Shown here piece by piece: positions 53,753 to 61,160 of a stretch of DNA of 64,000 bases. The notes under the pieces were generated by a model. It did no database searches, was not told the origin of the DNA, and saw only the letters and a list, made by a program, of their open reading frames with translations. Position numbers and translations under genes: made by a program. Origin of the DNA: Candidatus Anammoximicrobium sp. (GTDB lineage: Bacteria; Planctomycetota; Planctomycetia; Pirellulales; Pirellulaceae); the NCBI GenBank assembly GCA_012515235.1, contig JAAYYU010000176.1, positions 1 through 64,000 on the forward strand. The letters run 5' to 3'. How positions within the stretch are numbered: the stretch's first letter is position 1; the number at the start of each line of letters is the position of its first letter.

Positions 53753-54379
53753 ACCGTTTGGAACTGACAAGAACGAGCACGGCCATACCGGGACTGCTGA
53801 ATTTCGCTGGCGAGCTCGTCGTCGTAATGCATGAATCCCGCTGGCTCGCCCAGCGGATCGTTCGGTTTTTCGCTACACGCGGATGCACCCCCGCCTCTTC
53901 CCGCCTCTCCCGCGGCGGCGAGCACGGCGGACTGCTGGGCAAGCTGTCGGAGAGCCTGGTCCAGGCCGACCCGGCGATGCTGCCCGTCTCCCACCGATAC
54001 GGACAGGACACGCCGCTGGCCGAGACGGTGCGATTTCGGTTCCGCATCCTTGTACGCGTTGTCCGACGAGGATACGATCCCGGACCTGTCGCGTCCGACC
54101 CTGGACAAAGTCGGCGCTCGGTTGCTGTCCGCGTCCCTGACGCTGCTCCGGCCGTAGTCGTCCGCAGGTCGCGTGGCCACAGGTGGAGCGTTGCCTGGCC
54201 GCAAGTCAGCCCCACGTTGCAGAAGATCCGGCGAACGACGACTCGCAGCCCGCCGGTTCTGTGACTGGTCAAATTGCCGAGCCGCCAGCGTCCTGGGGCC
54301 GGTCCGGGCGATTGCCAGCCGTCGCCCCGCAGTCTAGGCTGATGGCCATCGAGTCACTGGCGCAACGAAGGAGGGAGTG
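53753..54379. other. Intergenic region with a gene remnant
   Basis: A 627-base gap between the AlkA-type and GH10 genes. Several overlapping open frames exist on both strands. Only the stretch listed as a pseudogene (53920-54157) shows coding-like codon use, and that across two frames. The first about 160 and last about 220 bases show nothing I can support. Confidence 0.5.
53920..54157 (+). pseudogene. Frameshifted gene fragment
   Basis: One frame reads GGEHGGLLGKLSESLVQADP then AMLPVSHRYGQDTPLAETVR, with codons ending mostly in G or C. From about 54045 the next frame continues LYALSDEDTIPDLSRPTLDK VGARLLSASLTLLRP to a stop at 54157. Both pieces look like real coding sequence joined by a +1 frameshift, with no intact start. 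The family is not recognised. The alternative is chance open frames in high-GC DNA. Confidence 0.35.
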
Positions 54380-56077
54380 ATGAAACGAAGCCGTCTGTGC
54401 GGAATCCTCGGTCTTTTGGCTCTGGCGACGGTAGAGTTCGTGCCCCCCGCGTTTGCGGATTTCGTCATCCAGGCTCGCACAGCGGCTGTCCGCACCGAAG
54501 GCAGCGCCCAGGCGGGCGGCGGCTGGAATCTCTGGAGCAACGGCCGGGTCGGGGAGCCGTTGCGGTTCAAAGATGCCGGCACCTACCGCGTCGTCGTCCT
54601 GGCCTGGGGCAGTCCGGCGGGGGGCATCTGGCCGGAGATGGCTCTGCTGGTCGATCGCAGGGCGGTCAAGACCGTCACGGTGGGGCGTTCCGAGCCGCAA
54701 GAGTACCGCTTCGACGTGTACCTGGCTGCGGGTGTCCACGAGATCGCCGCCGCCTTTCTGAACGACGCCTTGGTCGGCCGGGAAGACCGCAACCTGTATC
54801 TGGAACGCATCGTGCTCAGCCCGCCAGCGGGAGTCGCAGACCCGGTGCCCGTGGACAAGCAGGAACTGGCCCAAGCCGCACAGCAGCGCGAAGCGGAGAT
54901 TGTCGCGGCCACCCGGCAGGCCATCGACCAGCATCGCAAAGCGGACGCGACGATCCGCGTGCTGGACGCGGCCGGCTGGCCGGTGCCCGGTGTGGCGATC
55001 TCCGTCGAACAGACTTCCCACGACTTCCTGTTCGGCTGCAACATCTACATGTTCGACCGCCATCGGGACGACGCTTGGAACGTCGTCTACAAACAGCGGT
55101 TTGCGGAGCTGTTCAACTACGCCACGGTCGGGTTCTACTGGCGCGGATACGAGCCGCAGCGTGGGAAACCGAACTACGAGTACACCGACAAAGTGGTTGC
55201 CTGGTGCCGGGACCACGGGATTCGCATGAAGGGGCATCCGCTGCTGTGGGGCGAGCAGGCAGGCGTGCCGACGTGGTCTTCGGGGCAGCCGTCGCCGGAG
55301 GCGCAGCGCCGGCGAGTCACCGAAATCATGCAGCGGTACCGTGGCCAAATCACGTTTTGGGAGGTGGTCAACGAACCGTCGCACCTGGCCGAACCGCAGA
55401 TCGCCGAGCCGTATCGCTGGGCGCGCGACACCAATCCCGAAGATTGCCTGATCGTCAACGATTACCACGTGCTGGCCGACGGATGTCCCGGATTCTTCCA
55501 GTTGCTGACGGCGGCCAAGAACAAGGGCGTGCCCTTCGACGGGATTGGGATCCAGGCTCATGAGCCGCGGACGATGCGTTTCCCGCTGGATCGGGTTCAG
55601 AAGATCCTCGACCAGTACGCCACGTTCGGAAAAGGCTTGCACCTCACCGAATTCACGCCGGCTTCGTCCGGACTGAAGATCACGGACTCGTTCTGCGGCG
55701 GCGTCTGGGACGAGGCGGCGCAAGCCGATTACGCCGCGAAGTTCTATCGGGTCTGCTTTGCGCATCCCGCGGTCCAGGCCATTACCTGGTGGGACCTGTG
55801 CGACCGGGGCTCGTGGCTGCCGGGCGGCGGAATGCTGCGGGCTGACCTGTCGCCCAAACCGGTGTATGACCAGCTCCGGCGGCTGATTCACAAAGAGTGG
55901 AAGACGCGCGCGGCGGGAACCACGGATGGCGAAGGGCGTTTCGCCTGTCGCGGCTTTTTCGGCAAGTACCGGCTTGTGATCCAGACGCCGGGCGGGAAAG
56001 TGGAACGCGAAGTCCGGCTGACGAAAGACGGGCCGCTGGCGATCGTCGTGCGGTTGCCGGCCGCCCCGGCTCGCTGA
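54380..56077 (+). CDS. Secreted GH10 endo-xylanase-like enzyme with N-terminal binding module
   Basis: A 565-residue exported enzyme. A Sec signal (to about residue 27) is followed by a jelly-roll carbohydrate-binding-like module (about 30-150; DAGTYRVVVLAWGSPAGGIWPE, EYRFDVYLAAGVHEIAAAFL). The Ca-dependent xylan-binding type is suggested. A GH10 barrel covers about 180-500, with HPLLWGEQAG, acid/base Glu332 in FWEVVNEPS and nucleophile Glu424 in GLHLTEFTP. The end is a short beta tail. GH10 enzymes cut beta-1,4-xylan. AAGGAGGG directly precedes ATG 54380; a GTG three bases earlier is not needed. The DNA polymerase IV gene begins just after it. Confidence 0.92.
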   Translation: MKRSRLCGILGLLALATVEFVPPAFADFVIQARTAAVRTEGSAQAGGGWNLWSNGRVGEPLRFKDAGTYRVVVLAWGSPAGGIWPEMALLVDRRAVKTVTVGRSEPQEYRFDVYLAAGVHEIAAAFLNDALVGREDRNLYLERIVLSPPAGVADPVPVDKQELAQAAQQREAEIVAATRQAIDQHRKADATIRVLDAAGWPVPGVAISVEQTSHDFLFGCNIYMFDRHRDDAWNVVYKQRFAELFNYATVGFYWRGYEPQRGKPNYEYTDKVVAWCRDHGIRMKGHPLLWGEQAGVPTWSSGQPSPEAQRRRVTEIMQRYRGQITFWEVVNEPSHLAEPQIAEPYRWARDTNPEDCLIVNDYHVLADGCPGFFQLLTAAKNKGVPFDGIGIQAHEPRTMRFPLDRVQKILDQYATFGKGLHLTEFTPASSGLKITDSFCGGVWDEAAQADYAAKFYRVCFAHPAVQAITWWDLCDRGSWLPGGGMLRADLSPKPVYDQLRRLIHKEWKTRAAGTTDGEGRFACRGFFGKYRLVIQTPGGKVEREVRLTKDGPLAIVVRLPAAPAR

Positions 56078-56124
56078 GGCAAATGATCCGGATCGCGGGC
56101 ACGGGCGGATGTCCGGAGTGGCGT

Positions 56125-57336
56125 ATGATCCTGCACGTGGATATGGACGCTTTCTACGCCTCCGTCGAGGAGCGGGACCGGCCCGGACTGGCCGGCCAGC
56201 CGGTCATTGTCGGCGGCACGCCGGAAGGCCGCGGCGTCGTGGCGGCGGCCAACTACCTTGCCCGCAAATTCGGCGTCCACAGCGCCATGCCCGCGGTGAC
56301 CGCGCATCGGCTGTGCCCCCACGGCGTCTTTCTGCGGCCGCGCATGGAGTATTACGCCGAGGTTTCGGACCAGATCCGGGCCATCTTCGAGGAATACACC
56401 CCGCTGGTCGAGCCGCTGTCGTTGGACGAAGCCTTCCTGGACGTGACCGGCAGCGAACCGCTGTTCGGACCGGCGGTGACCATCGGCCGAAGGATCAAGC
56501 AGCAGATTCGCCAACGGCTCCGCCTGGTCGCCTCGGTTGGCGTCGCCCCCAACAAGTTCCTGGCCAAGATCGCCAGCGACTTGGAAAAGCCCGACGGGTT
56601 CGTCGTCGTCGAGCCAACGCGGGTCCAGGAGTTTCTGGATCCGCTCCCGGTGGGGCGGCTGTGGGGGGTCGGCAAAGTCACGGGCGGCGAGTTGGACAAG
56701 CTGGGGATCCGCCGGATCGGTCAACTGAGGCAGATGCCGGTGGAACTGCTGCGGCATTACTTCGGCAGCAGCGGCGATCACTTGGGGGAGCTGTCACGGG
56801 GCCTCGACAACAGGCCCGTGGTGCCGGAACAGGAGGCGAAATCCATCTCGCACGAAACGACCTTTGCCAGAGACCTGGAGGATCCCGAAGTCATGCAGGC
56901 GTGGCTGCTGGAACTGAGCGAGCAAGTCGGGTGTCGCTTACGGCGGCACGGTTTGCGGGGACGCACCGTGCATTTGAAGGTCCGGTTCGGCGACTTCCAC
57001 ACCGTAACGCGCGCCCAGACGCTGCCCCAGCCGACGGACGTTACGCAGGAGATCTGGCAGACGGCGGCCCGGATGTTCGCCCAGCGTTTGCCCGCGCGGC
57101 AGTTGCGCATCCGCTTGCTGGGCGTGGGGCTCAGCGGCTTTGAGCATCCCGCGCTGGTTCAACGGAGTCTGTTTCCCGAATTTGAAAACGAGCGGCAGGC
57201 CCGCCTGGATGAAGTCGCGGACCAGATCAAGGACAAGTTTGGCCAGGCCGGACTGCAGCGGGCCCTGGGGATGCTGCACGATGTAGAGCACCGGGCAAGG
57301 CGACCGGGGGCGGATCGGGACCAGTACGGCAAGTAG
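56125..57336 (+). CDS. dinB: DNA polymerase IV (DinB), Y family
   Basis: An error-prone translesion polymerase of about 400 residues. It opens ILHVDMDAFYASVEERDRPG with the first metal-binding Asp. PLSLDEAFLDVTG carries the catalytic DE pair, and VGVAPNKFLAKIASDLEKPDG is the highly conserved fingers/thumb motif. LWGVGKVTGGELDKLGI is the HhH thumb, and the little finger covers about 245-350. The C-terminus LFPEFENERQARLDEVADQI fits the beta-clamp-binding region (a QRSLFPEF stretch). Start MILHVD at 56125 has CGGAG six bases upstream; the upstream in-frame ATG at 56083 (five bases after GH10) is a possible alternative. It is probably induced with DNA damage, but no LexA box was identified. Confidence 0.93.
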   Translation: MILHVDMDAFYASVEERDRPGLAGQPVIVGGTPEGRGVVAAANYLARKFGVHSAMPAVTAHRLCPHGVFLRPRMEYYAEVSDQIRAIFEEYTPLVEPLSLDEAFLDVTGSEPLFGPAVTIGRRIKQQIRQRLRLVASVGVAPNKFLAKIASDLEKPDGFVVVEPTRVQEFLDPLPVGRLWGVGKVTGGELDKLGIRRIGQLRQMPVELLRHYFGSSGDHLGELSRGLDNRPVVPEQEAKSISHETTFARDLEDPEVMQAWLLELSEQVGCRLRRHGLRGRTVHLKVRFGDFHTVTRAQTLPQPTDVTQEIWQTAARMFAQRLPARQLRIRLLGVGLSGFEHPALVQRSLFPEFENERQARLDEVADQIKDKFGQAGLQRALGMLHDVEHRARRPGADRDQYGK

Positions 57337-57428
57337 CCGCGCCCAGGCAACCGGCGGGCGATCGCCCACCGCTGGTCGGAACCGAGAAGTCTCCCGTGGG
57401 CGTCTGGTCAGGCAGCGCTCGACGGGCA

Positions 57429-57448
57429 GGGCGGGATTCACTCCGCCC
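57429..57448 (+). terminator. Hairpin between convergent genes
   Basis: GGGCGG (57429-57434) and CCGCCC (57443-57448) form a 6-bp stem 93 bases after the DinB stop and before the stop of the convergent esterase (57480). A second short palindrome, GGGCGATCGCCC, lies just upstream near 57356-57367. Both may contribute to bidirectional termination. Confidence 0.35.
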
Positions 57449-57479
57449 GACGAGCCTTCAACTCACAGTGCATCGGGCA

Positions 57480-58487
57480 CTACCGCTTTGCCGCGGTCAG
57501 TTTGTCGATCAGATAGTCTTCGACCTTGGGGTGCTTCACGTCGGGAGCGCCGGGGTAGACCAGTTCGCATTCAACGCCGACTTCGCGCAGCCGCTCCTGT
57601 AGTTTCACGCCGTAGTTCGCCGTGTGCGTCGGGTCCTTCTGTTCCCGGCCCAGCGCGGGCGGACTCGAATAGATCAGATAGATCGGCGGATCATCGGCGC
57701 TGACGTGCTCGATGGGCGAATACTGCTTGATCCACGGCAGCACCGATTCGCGGGCGGCGAGGAACTGTGCAAACTGGGTGTCGCGAGTCTTGTTGTCGCG
57801 TGGATCGGGCATAAAGCCGAAGGCGTGCCCGCCGTAGCGGCTGTTGGGCGTCCATTCCTTGAGCTGCTTCGGATCGAGCGAGGTTTGCGCCCCGATCACG
57901 GCGGCGCACCACAGGCGGGTCGATTCGCGGGCCACCGGATCGCTGCTCTGCGGGTCGGCCAGATCGTCGCGCAGCGCCAGCCACAGACTGGAACACGCGC
58001 CCGCCGAACCGCCCGTAGCCCCGATCCGCTGCTTGTCGATGTTCCACTCGGCCGCCTTGCTGCGCACGAACTGCAGCGCCCGCGCGGCGTCGCTCAACGG
58101 CCACTGGACCGGCGGCTTGACGCCCGCCAGCATGGCCTGCGTGGAGTAGCGGTAGTTGATCGAGACGACCGAGACGCCGGCCGCGAGGTACTTGTCCAGG
58201 TTGGCGACCCGCGCCTTGTCGCCGGCCACCCAGCCGCCGCCGTGGATCTGGAACAGGACCGGCGTCGGCCGCGACGATTCGGCTTTCCAGAAATCGAGCA
58301 CTTGCCGCTCGTGCGTGCCGTAGGCCACGTTGGCCCGCGTGGGCGTTTTCTGGGCCGGCGCAGCGGGCTTGGCAACAGCAGGAGCCGCCGCGCGGATCGA
58401 CGCTCCGGGGTTGACCGTCGCATCGGCGGCCAGGACCTGGCTGCACAGGAGGCACACGCCTGTCAAAACAAAGCTGCATCGTTTCAT
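57480..58487 (-). CDS. Secreted alpha/beta-hydrolase, BD-FAE/acetyl-esterase type
   Basis: A 335-residue exported esterase with a Sec signal (about residues 1-20). HGGGW at 82-86 is the oxyanion-hole motif. GGSAG at 159-163 carries the nucleophile Ser161 (GATGGSAGACSS). The C-terminal part contains PIYLIYSS and KHPKVED, where the His should complete the triad. This group includes acetyl-xylan esterase-like enzymes that remove acyl groups from plant or algal glycans. There is no Shine-Dalgarno sequence worth the name before ATG 58487. The SGNH hydrolase gene lies 66 bases upstream on the same strand, so both may be one deacylation unit next to GH10. Confidence 0.88.
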   Translation of the reverse strand: MKRCSFVLTGVCLLCSQVLAADATVNPGASIRAAAPAVAKPAAPAQKTPTRANVAYGTHERQVLDFWKAESSRPTPVLFQIHGGGWVAGDKARVANLDKYLAAGVSVVSINYRYSTQAMLAGVKPPVQWPLSDAARALQFVRSKAAEWNIDKQRIGATGGSAGACSSLWLALRDDLADPQSSDPVARESTRLWCAAVIGAQTSLDPKQLKEWTPNSRYGGHAFGFMPDPRDNKTRDTQFAQFLAARESVLPWIKQYSPIEHVSADDPPIYLIYSSPPALGREQKDPTHTANYGVKLQERLREVGVECELVYPGAPDVKHPKVEDYLIDKLTAAKR

Positions 58488-58553
58488 GGCTGGTTCGCAT
58501 TTCTACTCGGACAGCGCCGAGGGCTGGAGCTTAAACGGATCGGGGTGATTTGC

Positions 58554-59723
58554 TTACTGGGCGTCGCGTGCGGCGAGCCGTGACTTGAGCCAGGCGTAGA
58601 TGCTTGCGCCGACTTGCCGGTACCCGTTGACGTTCGGGTGGACGGCGTTGTTGTCCGGATAGCCGCCGACGATGTCCAGGTTCAGTTGCGTCGGCACGAG
58701 GAAGATGTTCTCGGCTTCACGCTGGCCGAAATGTTCCAACTGCCGCTCGACCAGCCGATGCTGCACCTGGCGCCAATTCCAGCGCGGATAGGCGGTCTTG
58801 TAGTTCGCGACGAAGGCCTCGTCGCGGATGTTCGCAGGCGTGGTCAGGCACACGCCGAGTTCCGCGCGCGGGGCGGCTTCCCGGAACGCGGCCAGCAGCT
58901 TGTCGGCTTCCTGGAACACCTTGGCAATCCCGGCGTCCAACGCAACCGGGTCATCGGCTTTCAGTCCAAAGCAATCGTTGATGCCCAGCATAAAGGTCAC
59001 GTAATCCGGCGTCCGGCCCCCGCAGCGTTCGGCCAGGTAGCGCGCGACGTCGAGCGTGGGAGCCGGCGGATCGCCGACGGCGAACACGAACGGACTGCTG
59101 GGCGGCGTGGATTGGGGCGGCCCGTTCGGGTTGAAGCGCGCGTTGAACGCCCGCCAGGTCCAGCCGCCGTAACCCTCATGCGCCACGTTGGCGGCGGCGG
59201 AGGCCGGCTTGTGCGTTCCCAGCATCTGCCACGGGGGATTGCCCGGCAGCGAGAGCAGGCGGGCAATCTCGTTCGGGTAATGCGAGGCGTGCGTGAGACT
59301 GTCGCCCACGATCAGCAGCCTGATTTCCCGGCCGCGTCCGGCCTCGGCGGGCACGACGCGCACCTGGGTCGTACCCTGCGCGAGCAGTTGCTGGGAACGG
59401 TCGCTCACCTTCAGCGTCAGCGGGTACGCGCCGACTTGTTGCGCCGTCGCGTTCAGCTTCCAGCGGTCCGCGTCCGTTTCCCCGATCTCGCAGGCGACCG
59501 CGAACGACAACTCGTCCGTCGCCGGCGCGAGGACGGCATTGGCAAAATACAGATTCATCTCGACCCCCGGCACGGCGTAGAGCGTCGGCGGCAAGGTCAA
59601 ACGCAGCGCAGCGGGCGTCGCAGGTTCCGCTGCCGCGTCCGTCTCCGCTGCGGGCAGTGGCGTCAGCAACGCCGCCCCCAGCAGGGCGAGGGCAGCAAGG
59701 GCATGTCTTGTGGTCCGGTTCAT
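58554..59723 (-). CDS. Secreted SGNH/GDSL hydrolase with N-terminal beta domain
   Basis: A 389-residue exported hydrolase. A Sec signal (about 1-26) and an Ig-like domain (about 40-125) precede an SGNH fold. Block I LLIVGDSLTHA holds nucleophile Ser142. GYGGWTW is block II, MLGINDC block III with Asn, and NNAVHPNVNGYR block V with the Asp/His-type end (His in VHPN). Such enzymes deacetylate or hydrolyse esters on polysaccharides. AAAGGA nine bases before the ATG supports the start. It is followed on the same strand by the BD-FAE-like esterase. Confidence 0.88.
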   Translation of the reverse strand: MNRTTRHALAALALLGAALLTPLPAAETDAAAEPATPAALRLTLPPTLYAVPGVEMNLYFANAVLAPATDELSFAVACEIGETDADRWKLNATAQQVGAYPLTLKVSDRSQQLLAQGTTQVRVVPAEAGRGREIRLLIVGDSLTHASHYPNEIARLLSLPGNPPWQMLGTHKPASAAANVAHEGYGGWTWRAFNARFNPNGPPQSTPPSSPFVFAVGDPPAPTLDVARYLAERCGGRTPDYVTFMLGINDCFGLKADDPVALDAGIAKVFQEADKLLAAFREAAPRAELGVCLTTPANIRDEAFVANYKTAYPRWNWRQVQHRLVERQLEHFGQREAENIFLVPTQLNLDIVGGYPDNNAVHPNVNGYRQVGASIYAWLKSRLAARDAQ

Positions 59724-60135
59724 GGGAAGGTGTCCTTTGGGGTGCAGATCGACGGGCAGCTGTCCGCGCGCGGTTCCCCGCCACGGACCTTCGCGCCAAG
59801 CAATCCTCGGCGTTCGCCATCAGTTGAACCGCCCGTCCCAGAGAAGTCAAGATCGCCGACGGATGGCCAGCGGGTGGCAAAGCCAGTCGGCGCCGGGCCT
59901 TGTCAAGCCGATTTCCGCACGGGACGGACGGCGGAGCGACCGGAACGGCGGCCACAAAAAAACTGGGTTTGACTCCGCACTTCGTTGGCGCAGGGGTTGA
60001 CGCCGGCCCCAGTGTTTTCTTAGGCTGCCCGATATGGATTGGGACAGTTGCTTCCCTGATCCCCACCACCGAAGGTATCCGGCGTGCGTCCGTGAAAGGG
60101 CAAGTCTGGCTGTCTTACGAACCGAAGGAAAGATC
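59724..60135. other. Divergent intergenic region
   Basis: A 412-base gap between the divergent SGNH hydrolase and DUF1559 genes. TTGACG at 59997-60002 is followed after 17 bases by TTAGGC, a poor -10 match, so no promoter is called. An A-run at 59956-59962 is notable in this GC-rich DNA. No coding signal. Confidence 0.4.
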
Positions 60136-61107
60136 ATGGTTGTCACGAAAGCCAAGTCCGTAGTCTCTTTTTCCCGCAACGCGCGGCGACGCGCTTTCAC
60201 GTTGGTGGAACTGCTGGTGGTCATCGCCATCATCGGCATTCTGGTCGCCCTGTTGTTGCCGGCGATCCAAGCGGCACGCGAAGCGGCGCGGCGGTCGCAA
60301 TGCATGAACAACCTCAAACAGATCGGCATTGGACTCCACCTGCACCACGACGAAAAGAAGTTCTTTCCGCCCGCGGGAGTCACGCAGTCCATGGCCGCGG
60401 GCAGTCGCCCGAAAGGTCACGATTCGACTTGGATCACGCACATCCTCCGGTACGTCGAGCAAAAAGCGCTGGACGATCAAATCGATTGGGAAAACTACAG
60501 TTTTGGAGGAAGCGTCCAGGGAACGGTTCGCGGCGAGACCATCACGCTGTTCCATTGCCCCTCCGATGTCCGGCCGAAGCCGAACGACACGTACACGCCG
60601 TCCCTGTACTCGCGAGGCAACTACGTCGCCAACAACGGCATCGGCCCGATGACGGAATGGCGAGGCAGCGCGGCGATGACCCGCGAAGGCGGCATGTTCT
60701 TTATGGACAGCCAGTTGACCATGGCCGACCTCCGGGACGGCACCAGCCAGACCGCCGCCGTGTCCGAGATTCGCGCCGTGACCAACACCCGTGACGGACG
60801 CGGCATGCTGCACTACGTCGAAGGTCCGATCTACCATCACAACTTCACGCCCAACAGCATGGTTCCGGACGAAGTGCGGACGGCCTGGTGTATCAACGAA
60901 CTCGAGGCACCCTGCATCGGCGCCTTTGCGGCCTGGAACGCGCGGCGGATCATCATGACGGCTCGCAGCCACCATCCCGGCGGAGCCCAGCTGTTGCTGG
61001 CCGACGGCAGCGTCCGGTTCGTCACCGACTCCATCGACTTGAGCCTCTGGCAAGCCCTCTGTACCCCGAAAGCCAAAGCGGGCGAAGTGCCCATCAGCGG
61101 TTTTTAA
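60136..61107 (+). CDS. DUF1559 prepilin-like protein
   Basis: A 323-residue type IV pilin-like protein of the DUF1559 family, which is greatly expanded in planctomycetes. A basic leader ends RRRA, with predicted prepilin peptidase cleavage before FTLVE (Phe21), and Glu25 at mature position +5. A hydrophobic helix LLVVIAIIGILVALLLPAIQ follows, and AAREAARRSQCMNNLKQIG is the usual junction. The C-terminus has the family H-X9-DG motif (HHPGGAQLLLADGSVRFV). It could be a surface pseudopilin or an adhesin; its exact role is unknown. AAGGAAAG before ATG 60136 supports the start. The CBM9-type gene follows after 53 bases. Confidence 0.95.
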   Translation: MVVTKAKSVVSFSRNARRRAFTLVELLVVIAIIGILVALLLPAIQAAREAARRSQCMNNLKQIGIGLHLHHDEKKFFPPAGVTQSMAAGSRPKGHDSTWITHILRYVEQKALDDQIDWENYSFGGSVQGTVRGETITLFHCPSDVRPKPNDTYTPSLYSRGNYVANNGIGPMTEWRGSAAMTREGGMFFMDSQLTMADLRDGTSQTAAVSEIRAVTNTRDGRGMLHYVEGPIYHHNFTPNSMVPDEVRTAWCINELEAPCIGAFAAWNARRIIMTARSHHPGGAQLLLADGSVRFVTDSIDLSLWQALCTPKAKAGEVPISGF

Positions 61108-61160
61108 GCCGCCGGGTGGGCCGACGCACCGGTCCGGGGCCAAGGGCATCAAGGTGCCCC

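Noticed and set aside
59997..60025. TTGACG-N17-TTAGGC as the DUF1559 promoter
   Set aside because: The -10 matches the consensus at only one position.
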